Shown piece by piece: positions 31,654 through 40,074 of a stretch of 64,000 bases of DNA; within the stretch, counting starts at the first letter, position 1, and every line of letters begins with the position of its first letter. The position numbers were made by a program, and so were the translations under genes. Where the stretch lies: NCBI RefSeq assembly GCF_049985285.1, contig NZ_JBNIEU010000001.1:620001-684000 (forward strand). The letters are read 5' to 3'. This DNA is from Aestuariirhabdus sp049985285 (GTDB lineage: Bacteria; Pseudomonadota; Gammaproteobacteria; Pseudomonadales; Aestuariirhabdaceae). The notes under the pieces were generated by a model. That model was not told where the DNA came from. It made no database searches and saw nothing but the letters and a program-made list of their open reading frames with translations.

Positions 31654-33189
31654 ATGCTGGACCAATTTCTAGCGTTCTTCTATATCCTTGTGGAGATGCT
31701 CGGCAGCCCCACAAACCTTGTGATTTTACTCGGCTCCAGCTTCCTCGGAATTTTGTTCGGTGCCATGCCCGGAATGACCGCCACGCTAGGTGTTGCCCTA
31801 CTGACCACGCTGACCTACGGACTGGAAACCAATACCGCATTAATGTCCCTGCTGGGGCTCTATGTGGGTGCGATCTACGGTGGATCCTACCCCGCCGTGC
31901 TGATCAATATACCAGGGACCGCGGCTTCGGCCGCCACTGCTCTCGATGGCTACCCTATGGCCAGTCGGGGCGAGGGAGGCAAGGCTCTGGGACTAACGAC
32001 CACAGCGTCGTTTATCGGCACGGTAATCGGCCTGCTCTTTCTGGTGATGCTGTCTCCTCTTATCGCGGACCTGGCGCTAGAGTTCACATCTTTCGAGTTT
32101 TTCCTGCTGGCGATATTTGGCATTCTTATCTCGGGTACACTGACCAGCAGCGATCTGGTGGTCAAGGGTTGGATCGCAGGAATGCTGGGCTTATTCCTGG
32201 CCACCATAGGACGCGATACTCTTCAATTTTACCCCCGCTTCACCTTTGACCAGTCCGAGCTGGACTCAGGTCTCAATGTGGTGCCTGTATTAATCGGCTG
32301 CTTCGGCATTCCGCAAATTATTCGCGTGTTGGTCAACCGGGAAGCTCTGGGCAAAGCACACGAATTCGGTCGCATACTGCCGGAGCTGAAAACCATTATC
32401 CGCAACCTGCGCCATATCGTGCGTTCGGCCCTGATCGGAGTAGGAATCGGCGCAGTCCCGGGCATTGGTGAAGATATCGCGGGCTGGGTCTCCTACGGCA
32501 CCGCGAAAAATACAGCCCAGGACCCCGAGACTTTTGGAAAGGGCAACGCAACCGGATTGATCTCTTCGGAAACCGCCAACAACGCTTGTATCGGTGGCGC
32601 CTTGATTCCCCTGCTCACCCTGGGCATTCCCGGCAGCGCACCTGCTGCCATGTTACTGGGCGCTTTGATGCTCCACGGGGTAAACCCTGGTCCGACTATC
32701 ACCACCGACCATCCCAACTTTCTGCTGGAGATCACTGCGGTAATGGTATTGGCATCGCTGGCGATGTGGATCAACGGCATGTTTCTCGCCAAGCAGGTCG
32801 TCAAGCTGCTGCGCATCCCCGCTCCACTGTTTATGCCGGTGGTCGGTGTACTCTGTGTCATCGGATCCTACTCCCTCGGCCTCAGCATCGTAAACCTCTA
32901 CCTGATGGTTCCGATCGGTATCGCAGCCTACCTGCTGACCGAAATGAAGTACCCCATATCTCCTTTAGTTATCGGCCTGATTCTGGGCCCTATGGCCGAC
33001 GAGAACCTGCGCCGCGCACTCCTCGTAACTGAAGGTGATCTGTGGCCGATATTTACCCGCCCCGTATCCTGTATCCTTACGATTACCATCATCTATATGG
33101 TGTTGGTACAACTCCCCCCCATCAAGCGGCTGGTGCACGGCCTATTGGATTCTTTGAAACAGCGCCTGGGAATAGGAATCAGCGTATGA
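31654..33189 (+). CDS. TctA-family large membrane subunit
   Basis: 511 aa. Large permease subunit with about eleven hydrophobic segments. Family motifs: GILFGAMPGMTATLGVALLTTLTYGL near 30-55, GLYVGAIYGGSYPAVLINIPGTAASAAT near 68-95, and the second repeat VGIGAVPGIGEDIAGWVSYG and LIPLLTLGIPGSAPAAMLLGALMLHGVNPGP. AGGAGG precedes the ATG. Its stop overlaps the next start (ATGA), so the oxidoreductase is in the same operon. With TctC and TctB it should import an organic acid. Confidence 0.93.
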   Translation: MLDQFLAFFYILVEMLGSPTNLVILLGSSFLGILFGAMPGMTATLGVALLTTLTYGLETNTALMSLLGLYVGAIYGGSYPAVLINIPGTAASAATALDGYPMASRGEGGKALGLTTTASFIGTVIGLLFLVMLSPLIADLALEFTSFEFFLLAIFGILISGTLTSSDLVVKGWIAGMLGLFLATIGRDTLQFYPRFTFDQSELDSGLNVVPVLIGCFGIPQIIRVLVNREALGKAHEFGRILPELKTIIRNLRHIVRSALIGVGIGAVPGIGEDIAGWVSYGTAKNTAQDPETFGKGNATGLISSETANNACIGGALIPLLTLGIPGSAPAAMLLGALMLHGVNPGPTITTDHPNFLLEITAVMVLASLAMWINGMFLAKQVVKLLRIPAPLFMPVVGVLCVIGSYSLGLSIVNLYLMVPIGIAAYLLTEMKYPISPLVIGLILGPMADENLRRALLVTEGDLWPIFTRPVSCILTITIIYMVLVQLPPIKRLVHGLLDSLKQRLGIGISV

Positions 33190-34241
33190 GTGTAGGTTCT
33201 GTTGACAAACCGCTACGCGTTGCCTGTATCGGCGCGGGTTACTTCAGCCGCTTCCACTACGAAGCTTGGTCACGGATGCCCGATGTCGAGGTGGTAGCGC
33301 TGTGCAACCGTCATCCCGATGCGGCACAGGAGATTGCAAACGAATATGGCATCACCCAACTGTTTTCCGAGCTGGATACGATGCTAGAGGCGGTTAAACC
33401 CGACCTTGTGGATATCATTACCCCTCCGATTACCCATGCCGATGCCATTCGTTCGGTAGCCCGCTACGGCATTAACGCGGTGTGCCAGAAGCCCTTCGGT
33501 CAGAATCTGGAGCAAGCTCGCGAGCTGGAAAAAGAGATTCGCAACGCAGGAATAACCGTTAACATTCACGAAAACTTTCGCTTTATGCCCTGGTTTCGCC
33601 ACATACGCGCGGTGGTCGACGACGGAGTATTGGGGGAGATCCTGAATGCACGTTTTGCCCTGCGCCCGGGTGATGGTCAGGGAGCCGACGCTTACCTGGC
33701 TCGACAACCCTATTTTCAAACAATGGAACGCTTCTTAATTCACGAAACGGCAGTGCATCTTGTAGATACCTTTCGCTTTCTGTTTGGTGACCCCCTTTCC
33801 GTTTACGCCAGCCTTAAGCGCTGCAATCCCGTTATCGCCGGCGAGGATGCTGGAACCCTGTTATTTGAATACGCCAACGGGCTTTCCGCGCATTTTGATG
33901 GCAACCGGCTACTTGATCATAGCGCAGACAACCATCGCAGAACCATGGGTGAATGCTGGATCGAAGGAACCCAGGGCACATTGCGGCTTGATGGCTCCGG
34001 CCGCGTCTGGTTGCGCCACTTCGGAACCATTGAAGAGATTGAGTTGAACTACGACTGGCACGACCAGCATTTTGGAGGCGATTGCGTATACCTACTCAAC
34101 CGCCATGTAGCGGACCATTACCTCTACGGCTCAATTCTGGAAAATCGGGTACACGACTACCTGGGCGTTCTCAAAATCGAAGATGCAATATACCGCTCTC
34201 ACGCCGAGGGCCGGCGCATCGATCTGGAGCTTGATCAATGA
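33186..34241 (+). CDS. Gfo/Idh/MocA-family oxidoreductase
   Basis: 351 aa. NAD(P)-dependent sugar dehydrogenase family: N-terminal Rossmann fold (LRVACIGAGYFSRFHYEAW near 9-27), VDIITPPITHADAI, and the catalytic-lysine motif CQKPFGQNLEQARELE near 100, then the C-terminal alpha/beta domain with the histidine motif MERFLIHETAVHLVDTFRFLFG. The ATG at 33186 overlaps the tctA stop as ATGA. Probably oxidises a sugar or polyol to the lactone opened by the next gene's product; the substrate is unknown. Confidence 0.9.
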   Translation: MSVGSVDKPLRVACIGAGYFSRFHYEAWSRMPDVEVVALCNRHPDAAQEIANEYGITQLFSELDTMLEAVKPDLVDIITPPITHADAIRSVARYGINAVCQKPFGQNLEQARELEKEIRNAGITVNIHENFRFMPWFRHIRAVVDDGVLGEILNARFALRPGDGQGADAYLARQPYFQTMERFLIHETAVHLVDTFRFLFGDPLSVYASLKRCNPVIAGEDAGTLLFEYANGLSAHFDGNRLLDHSADNHRRTMGECWIEGTQGTLRLDGSGRVWLRHFGTIEEIELNYDWHDQHFGGDCVYLLNRHVADHYLYGSILENRVHDYLGVLKIEDAIYRSHAEGRRIDLELDQ

Positions 34242-35212
34242 GCGACCTCACTCAACTGAGCTGGCATGGTAACCATTTAGTACGCCCGGAATGCGTGCTT
34301 ACAACTCGTGCCGGTTACGTCTACGTTTCCGACTTTTGTGGCGGCGTGACCGAGATCAGCCCCGCAGGAGTACAAAGTTTTTTCGGCGGAGACGACGTAC
34401 CTGGATACGGTCAGTTGAAGCCCAATGGAATCGCACTGTTGGAAAATGGTGACTTTCTGGTCGCCCATTTAGGGGACAGCCAGGGCGGAATCTTTCGCAT
34501 CGCTCGCGATAACACCATTACCCCTTTTCTAACCGAAATCGAAGGTAAGCCACTTCCTCCGAGTAATTTTGTATACCTCGATCGCCAGGGACGAATATGG
34601 ATTACCGTCAGTACCAGACACCAGCCCCGCGCCGCGGCTTATCGCAGTGATATAGCCGATGGTTTTATCATTCTTGTAGACAAGGACGGTCCCCGGATCG
34701 TGGCTGATCATCTGGGTTACACTAACGAGCTCTACGTCGATGCCGCTGGGGAGTTCCTCTACGTCAACGCTACCTTCAGCCGCGAATTGCTGCGTTACAG
34801 AATCGGTCCCGATAATAGCCTTAACGATCGCACCTGCATCTTCCGTTTTGGGGCAGGTACATTTCCCGATGGACTCACCCAGGACAGCAACGGGGATTTC
34901 TGGATCACCAGCATTGTCAGTAATCGTGTTCTGCGGGTCAGCGCTGATGGCCATAGTGAGATCGTGATAGAAGATGTAGATCCCGACCACCTGGAGTGGG
35001 TGGAGGCCGCTTTCAAAAATAACGCCATGGGGCGTCCTCACCTCGACAACGTCAAAAGCCGCCAGCTACGCAGCATCTCTTCGCTGGCATTCGGCGGTCC
35101 CAATCTGGACCGCATCTACCTAGGTTGCCTGCTCGGAGAGCGAATTGCGGTGCTGCCATCAGGAGTGCGGGGACAACCGCCGGTCCACTGGCACTTCGAT
35201 GACTCCCGCTAG
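34238..35212 (+). CDS. SMP-30/gluconolactonase-like protein
   Basis: 324 aa. Six-bladed beta-propeller of the SMP-30/LRE family: repeated VSDFCGGVTEISPAG, LKPNGIALLENGDFLVAHLG, PSNFVYLDRQGRIWITVS, YTNELYVDAAGEFLYVN and FPDGLTQDSNGDFWIT with Asn/Asp/Glu metal ligands. Likely hydrolyses a sugar lactone. Coupled to the oxidoreductase gene by ATGA overlap. The last 54 bases overlap an opposite-strand remnant of a VOC-family gene, so the 3' end may lie near an old junction. Confidence 0.85.
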   Translation: MSDLTQLSWHGNHLVRPECVLTTRAGYVYVSDFCGGVTEISPAGVQSFFGGDDVPGYGQLKPNGIALLENGDFLVAHLGDSQGGIFRIARDNTITPFLTEIEGKPLPPSNFVYLDRQGRIWITVSTRHQPRAAAYRSDIADGFIILVDKDGPRIVADHLGYTNELYVDAAGEFLYVNATFSRELLRYRIGPDNSLNDRTCIFRFGAGTFPDGLTQDSNGDFWITSIVSNRVLRVSADGHSEIVIEDVDPDHLEWVEAAFKNNAMGRPHLDNVKSRQLRSISSLAFGGPNLDRIYLGCLLGERIAVLPSGVRGQPPVHWHFDDSR

Positions 35213-35335
35213 ATGGCGATAAAACGGTGCGCTGATACCCGTTTCACACAGCCTGCCCAGAGGCTCTAACAATCGATCGTAAAACGCCCCGGAGCGAACA
35301 AGGTCGTTGGTGCCCAGACAAACGCCATGCAACAT
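35159..35335 (-). pseudogene. Truncated VOC/glyoxalase-family gene fragment
   Basis: A 58-codon frame whose first 27 residues (MLHGVCLGTNDLVRSGAFYD, then RLLEPLG) match the start of VOC/glyoxalase-like proteins, with AGGAG seven bases before the ATG. After about residue 30 the similarity stops and the frame runs antisense into the SMP-30 gene to a stop at 35159. A normal VOC protein would be 110-140 aa, so this looks like the 5' remnant of a gene whose 3' part was lost at the junction. Confidence 0.6.
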
Positions 35336-35364
35336 TAAACAACTCCTGTGAGTAAAACAGCGGT

Positions 35365-35793
35365 CTATTGAATTGAAATAATAACCGGTTTAACGGGGCA
35401 AACCTGATTCTGCCAGCTGGGAGCTGAGCCACTCGAAGCAGCGTCCTGCTGCGAAAACTTACGTACATTCTGCTCTCGGACCGCCTCCATATTCTGGTGG
35501 CTGATCTCCGCTACCAGGCTGGCATCCAGTATCATAGCTTTGGCCACCAACCCATTCTCGTTCAGCCAGATATTGTAGCGATTTCCCACCTCCAGCGCCT
35601 CAGGGGTCGCGCCCCCATAATCCCGCGCGTCAATCAGGATCGCAAAGGCGTCACAACCGAGGGAGGCTACCGCCGCTTTCACATCATCAAAGATTCCCTG
35701 AACCGAATACTCATTAAACGAGCCCACCAACCGCAAGACAATGATGGCGTCTTTAGAGGTTACGCTGTATTGACCATGGGCTCGCTGCGACAT
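35365..35793 (-). CDS. Hypothetical protein, STAS-like fold
   Basis: 142 aa, not firmly recognised. The first 110 residues alternate strands and helices as in STAS-like regulators: VTSKDAIIVLRLVGSFNEYSVQGIFDDVKAAV, FAILIDARDYGGATPEALEVGNRYNIWL, VAKAMILDASLVAEI. The rest is low in structure (QQDAASSGSAPSW). No signal peptide. It lies between the catabolic cluster and modC on the minus strand, 111 bp from modC; membership of either unit is not clear. Confidence 0.6.
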   Translation of the reverse strand: MSQRAHGQYSVTSKDAIIVLRLVGSFNEYSVQGIFDDVKAAVASLGCDAFAILIDARDYGGATPEALEVGNRYNIWLNENGLVAKAMILDASLVAEISHQNMEAVREQNVRKFSQQDAASSGSAPSWQNQVCPVKPVIISIQ

Positions 35794-35904
35794 CCCTGCA
35801 CCCCGCGACAGATTAAGAGCTTTAGTCTAGCCCTGTGCATCGGCCACAAACAAGGGCGCCTCGCGGCGTACCAAACGGCTAAAAATGCCCGGTCACCCCG
35901 AGGC

Positions 35905-36984
35905 CTAGCCCAGGTCTTGCAACATGGCGACGCTTTTGATCTGGGCGAACACCGCCATGCCTTCGCGGAGCCCCAGCAGCTCGAAGGATTTACGGGTGAT
36001 CTTGGCCAGTAGCAGGGTAGCCCCCACCCGCAGCTCTACCAACACCCTGATACCGTCGGCGCCGTCGCGCAGTCCACACACGATTACGGGTAGTGCGTTG
36101 AGCATGCTCGAATCCCGCACCTCGTGCAGCGAAATCGCCACATCACGGGCGGGAATACGCACCCGCACCCGCTCACCCAGCTCGGCACCGATCTGGTTAA
36201 CGCTAAGGCGATACCCTTCAAGGTCGAGGTAACTTAGGCCATGGCCAGAATCCTGCGCGAGCATTCGCCCTTCGACTACCACCGACTCCTCGCCACCCAC
36301 TTTTCCCGCCGGCAAGCGAGGCACGACCTCCATCAGGGTGCCCCGGTCCGCCACCCGCCCCTGCTCAAGATAAACCATCCGATCCGCCACCCGCGTCACC
36401 TCCTCCAGACTATGGCTCACATAGAGAGTGGGAATCCTGAGGTGACGGGTGAGGGTCTGCAGGTAGGGTAAAATCTGTTGCTTGCCCTCGGTATCCAGCG
36501 CACTGAGGGGTTCATCCATCAGTAGCAAGCGCGGCTGGCTAAGCAGGGCACGGGCGATCGCTACCCGCTGGCGCTCCCCCCCGGATAGTTTATCGGGCAT
36601 ACGCCCGAGATATGCCGACAGCCCTAGCAGCTCAATCACCTGGTCGGGGGCGATGCCAGCATCGTCACGGGTACGTTTGAAACCAAAGCGCAGGTTCGCT
36701 TCAATAGAGAGGTGCGGCAGTAAACTGGCTTCCTGAAAGACATAACCGATCGCCCGGCGGTGGCTCGGCAGGAAGCGTCGGCCCTGCTGCCAACACACGC
36801 CATCGACCCACAGTTCACCCTCCTCGGCCCGGTGCAACCCTGCAATACAGCGCAAGAGGCTGGTTTTACCGCTACCGGAGCGACCGAACAGCGCAGTGAC
36901 GCCGTTGGACTCGAGACTCAGGGAGGCGTCGAGAGTAAAGTCTCCCAAGCCGGTGCGGAACGCGCCCTCCAACCAGGCACTCAC
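35905..36984 (-). CDS. modC: ModC, molybdate ABC transporter ATPase
   Basis: 359 aa. ABC ATPase with Walker A GRSGSGKTSLLR near 36-47, Q-loop FQEASLLPHL, signature LSGGERQRVAIARAL, Walker B LLLMDEPLSALD, and H-loop VSHSLEE; the C-terminal 130 residues form the TOBE/mop molybdate-binding domain (LNALPVIVCGL, VRVRIPARDVAISL). The GTG start at 36984 overlaps the modB stop (GTGA) and is chosen because the longer frame to 37086 lies inside modB and lacks similarity. Supplies molybdenum for FeMo-co. Last gene of the rnf-mod unit. Confidence 0.95.
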   Translation of the reverse strand: MSAWLEGAFRTGLGDFTLDASLSLESNGVTALFGRSGSGKTSLLRCIAGLHRAEEGELWVDGVCWQQGRRFLPSHRRAIGYVFQEASLLPHLSIEANLRFGFKRTRDDAGIAPDQVIELLGLSAYLGRMPDKLSGGERQRVAIARALLSQPRLLLMDEPLSALDTEGKQQILPYLQTLTRHLRIPTLYVSHSLEEVTRVADRMVYLEQGRVADRGTLMEVVPRLPAGKVGGEESVVVEGRMLAQDSGHGLSYLDLEGYRLSVNQIGAELGERVRVRIPARDVAISLHEVRDSSMLNALPVIVCGLRDGADGIRVLVELRVGATLLLAKITRKSFELLGLREGMAVFAQIKSVAMLQDLG

Positions 36985-37646
36985 AGGGGGCCCCGCCGCA
37001 AGCGCCGGTCCAACAGATTCATCGCCAGAATGCAGCAGAAGGAGAACAGCAACAGGCCCCCGGCCAAACGGTGGGCGGCCCCCCATTCGAGGGTTTCGAC
37101 GTAGTCATAAATGGCTACCGACACCACCCGGGTCTCCCCCGGAATATTACCGCCGATCATTAGCACCACCCCGAACTCCCCCAGAGTGTGGGCGAATCCC
37201 AGCACCGCTCCACACAACAGCCCCGGCCGAGCCAGAGGCAAGGCCACATGCCAGAAACGATCCAAGGGCGATGCGCGTAAGGTCGCCGCCACCTCCAGCG
37301 GACGCTCTCCGACCAGTTCAAAAGCGTTGCGAATCGGCTGCACCACAAAGGGCAGCGAATAGATCACCGAACCAATCACCAACCCTTCGAACGTAAACGC
37401 CAGGCGCAGGTCGAACCAGCGTTCAAGAAACTGCCCCACCTCACTGCGTGGCCCCAGCAGAATCAGCAGATAAAAACCCAGCACTGTGGGCGGCAATACC
37501 AGCGGCAACGCCACCAGCGTCGCCACCAACTGGCTAAAAAAATGGCGCGATCGGGCCAACCACCACGCCAGCGGCGTACCCAGCAGCAACAGAATCAGGG
37601 TCGTAATCAAGGCCAGTCGCAGGGTTATCCATACCGATTCCCACAT
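36981..37646 (-). CDS. modB: ModB, molybdate ABC transporter permease
   Basis: 221 aa. Five hydrophobic segments and the permease EAA motif EVAATLRASPLDRFWHVALPLARPG near 128-152, typical of ModB. It forms the channel with ModC. Starts eight bases after the modA stop and overlaps modC, in the same direction as rnf. Confidence 0.95.
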   Translation of the reverse strand: MWESVWITLRLALITTLILLLLGTPLAWWLARSRHFFSQLVATLVALPLVLPPTVLGFYLLILLGPRSEVGQFLERWFDLRLAFTFEGLVIGSVIYSLPFVVQPIRNAFELVGERPLEVAATLRASPLDRFWHVALPLARPGLLCGAVLGFAHTLGEFGVVLMIGGNIPGETRVVSVAIYDYVETLEWGAAHRLAGGLLLFSFCCILAMNLLDRRLRRGPL

Positions 37647-37654
37647 CGCCTAGC

Positions 37655-38392
37655 CTAACTTCCACCGGGGCCGTAGTAGCCACCGGCAGCAATAATTGCG
37701 CCCGCGCTCTCACCCTGCAGATAGGCAAGGAAATCGCGTGCAGGCTGAAAACTGATGGCGCCTTTCAGCAGCACCACCTGCTGCTGAATCGGCCGGTAGT
37801 GATGCTGGGGCACCAGCCACAGATTCCCCCCCTCCTCCTGCTGCAACTGCGACAGCGATACAAAACCCAGATCAGCATTACCGCTGGCAACGAACTGGTG
37901 AGTTTGTGAAATATTCTCACCATAAACCAGCTTGTTGCGAGTGGCATCCCCGTGCAGCTGCGCCAATACTTCGCTGGCTGCTGCGCCGTATGGAGCGGTG
38001 TTGGGATTAGCGATGGCCAGGCGTCGGAAATCTCCCTGCTGGAGACGATTCAATGGGTCTCCCTGGGGGCTCCACAAAGCCAATCTTCCGGTGGCATAGG
38101 TAAAGCGCGTGCCGGTCACTGCCAGCCCCTCCCGCTCTGCGCGCATGGGGCGTTCAGCATCCGCCGCAAGAAACAGATCATAGGGCGCGCCGTGATATAT
38201 CTGGGTGTAGAGTTTTCCCGTCGAGCCTGAACTAATCCTCAGGCGATGACCAGAACGCCGCTCAAAGTCTGCGGCCAGGGCCCGCGCCGCTACCATAAAA
38301 TTGGACGCCACCGCGACCCGCACCTCGGCCGCAACCAGAGGCGTTGCCGGTACCAGCAGGAGAGCCCATAGAATAGATAAACGCAGCCCCAT
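37655..38392 (-). CDS. modA: ModA, molybdate-binding periplasmic protein
   Basis: 245 aa. Signal peptide MGLRLSILWALLLVPATPLVAAE (cleavage near 22). The mature protein has VRVAVASNFMVAARALAADF and the anion-binding ISSGSTGKLYTQIYHGAPYDLFLAADAERP segment, then VASGNADLGFVSLSQL. The ATG at 38392 overlaps the rnfH stop (TGATG), so modABC appears to be cotranscribed with rnf; molybdenum uptake would then be tied to nitrogen fixation. Confidence 0.94.
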   Translation of the reverse strand: MGLRLSILWALLLVPATPLVAAEVRVAVASNFMVAARALAADFERRSGHRLRISSGSTGKLYTQIYHGAPYDLFLAADAERPMRAEREGLAVTGTRFTYATGRLALWSPQGDPLNRLQQGDFRRLAIANPNTAPYGAAASEVLAQLHGDATRNKLVYGENISQTHQFVASGNADLGFVSLSQLQQEEGGNLWLVPQHHYRPIQQQVVLLKGAISFQPARDFLAYLQGESAGAIIAAGGYYGPGGS

Positions 38393-38664
38393 CACGCTTC
38401 GACCTCCTGGGGACGCCGGGCAACGGTTTTCGGGTCGGCAACGATAGGACGATAGATCTCCACTCGATCACCATCGCTCAGGGACGTATCCAGCTTGGCG
38501 AATTTACCGAACACTCCTACCCGCTGCTGCTCAAGGTCAATGGTCGGATAACGCTCCAGTATTCCCGACGCGACGATGGCGTCGTTCAAGGTTGCCCCCG
38601 CCTCCAGCTCTAGTTGAATCCAATGCTGGCGCCGGGTTTCCGCGTAGGCGATCGATATTTTCAT
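38392..38664 (-). CDS. rnfH: RnfH family protein
   Basis: 90 aa. Small ubiquitin/beta-grasp-like protein: MKISIAYAETRRQHWIQLELEAGATLNDAIVASGIL, VGVFGKFAKLDTSLSDGDRVEIYRPI, the RnfH signature. Its role in the Rnf complex is unclear. The ATG at 38664 has GGAGG nine bases upstream. Last rnf gene before modA. Confidence 0.93.
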   Translation of the reverse strand: MKISIAYAETRRQHWIQLELEAGATLNDAIVASGILERYPTIDLEQQRVGVFGKFAKLDTSLSDGDRVEIYRPIVADPKTVARRPQEVEA

Positions 38665-38668
38665 GACT

Positions 38669-39370
38669 TTATCCTCCACAGGCAACATCGCCCCGGGCCC
38701 CTTGCAGCGAACAGCCGGGTCCCTCTCCGCGGGTTTTCATGGATTCGACTCGACGTTCAAGCGCACGCTTGCCGGCGATGATAAAACCGAGCACGATAAA
38801 AGCACCCGGTGGCAAAATAATGAGCAAAAATCCGCTATAGCCCGGAATCAGCGTTAACTCCATAAAGCGAAACATCTCACCCAACAAAAGGTGTGCGTTA
38901 GCAAACAGGGTGCCACTGCCCAGAATCTCCCGCGTCGCACCCAGGGCCACCAACGCCAGGGTAAAGCCCAGACCCATAGCCACCCCATCCACCAGTGAAG
39001 GCAGCACCGGGTTTTTGTAGGCAAAGGCTTCAGCGCGCCCAAGGATGGCGCAATTGGTCACGATCAGCGGGATGAACAGACCCAGCACCCGGTGCAGCTC
39101 GTGCAGCCAGGCGTTCATCATCAGGTCAACCAGCGTCACCACCGTGGCAATCAGCAGCACAAAAGCGGGGATACGCACCTCTGGCGGGATCACTCCCCGC
39201 AGCACCGACACCAACAGGTTGGCGATGACAAACACCATCAGCGATACCAGCCCCATGCCCAGGCCATTGGTCGCGGTGCCGGTAACCGCCAGCAGCGGGC
39301 ACAGCGCCAGCATCTGGGCAAACACCACATTATTTTTCCACAGCCCCTCTTTCCACAGTTGCGGGTACAT
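38669..39370 (-). CDS. rnfE: RnfE, membrane subunit of the Rnf complex
   Basis: 233 aa. Six hydrophobic segments; starts LWKEGLWKNNVVFAQMLALCPLLAVTGTATNGLGMG, the RnfE/NqrD pattern with a conserved cysteine, and PLIVTNCAILGRAEAFA with the second cysteine. RnfA and RnfE form an inverse-topology pair that holds an iron centre. The C-terminal tail is glycine- and cysteine-rich. It overlaps rnfG by one base. Confidence 0.95.
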   Translation of the reverse strand: MYPQLWKEGLWKNNVVFAQMLALCPLLAVTGTATNGLGMGLVSLMVFVIANLLVSVLRGVIPPEVRIPAFVLLIATVVTLVDLMMNAWLHELHRVLGLFIPLIVTNCAILGRAEAFAYKNPVLPSLVDGVAMGLGFTLALVALGATREILGSGTLFANAHLLLGEMFRFMELTLIPGYSGFLLIILPPGAFIVLGFIIAGKRALERRVESMKTRGEGPGCSLQGARGDVACGG

Positions 39371-40074
39371 TAGTTAGACTCCTTCGCCGGATCAGTCTGG
39401 TGGGTATCGATTGCGCTGTCAGCGGCGGACGTCGACAGCAGCAACAGCTGGTCACCATAATCACGGTGCCATTCGAGCCCTCGGTGGACTCCGCGTACAA
39501 CTGCCCGTGGGGTGATGGTGGCGCCGCTAAACTGATCGAACTCACCACCATCTTTCTTCACAGCCCACTGCCGGGAGCTCAGGCTTCGCAATGAATGCCC
39601 ATTAAACCCCAGCACCCAGTCATCCCGCGCAACTTCGATCTTGTCACCCAAGCCGGGGGTTTCGGTGTGCGCAAGTACTCGCACACCTAATATCTCACCC
39701 TCGGCGCTCACACCCATCACCATGCGGATGGGGCCTGCGTAGCCGGCCTCCTCAACCTCAAAGGCCACCGCCGAGAGCATCCCCTCCAGGGTTGCTTGAT
39801 AGGCAATTAGCTCCTCGCCAGAGAGCAGCCGCACCTGCACAGGCCGCTCACTGGGCAGGTTGTCATAATGGGTAGGCGGCAACACCTGCTGCAGCGAGCG
39901 CTGCAGGTCCTCCTTCATGCGCTGCGCGATCGCATCCGCTGTACCGATATAGCCGAAGGTGAGCAGGGTTCCCGATAGCACCGACAGCATGCCGAGGATA
40001 GCGGCAAAATGGGCCGGTCGCTGGGTGTAACTGGGCTTGACGACACCTCGCTTGGCAAGACCCTGACCGATCAT
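39370..40074 (-). CDS. rnfG: RnfG, FMN-carrying subunit of the Rnf complex
   Basis: 234 aa. One N-terminal membrane segment (residues 23-45) and a periplasmic FMN-binding domain. The covalent flavin site is FSGATITPRAVV, with the flavin-bearing threonine in SGATIT. Other landmarks: GVSAEGEILGVRVLAHTETPGLGDKIE and WVLGFNGHSL. Overlaps rnfD and rnfE by a few bases. Confidence 0.94.
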   Translation of the reverse strand: MIGQGLAKRGVVKPSYTQRPAHFAAILGMLSVLSGTLLTFGYIGTADAIAQRMKEDLQRSLQQVLPPTHYDNLPSERPVQVRLLSGEELIAYQATLEGMLSAVAFEVEEAGYAGPIRMVMGVSAEGEILGVRVLAHTETPGLGDKIEVARDDWVLGFNGHSLRSLSSRQWAVKKDGGEFDQFSGATITPRAVVRGVHRGLEWHRDYGDQLLLLSTSAADSAIDTHQTDPAKESN

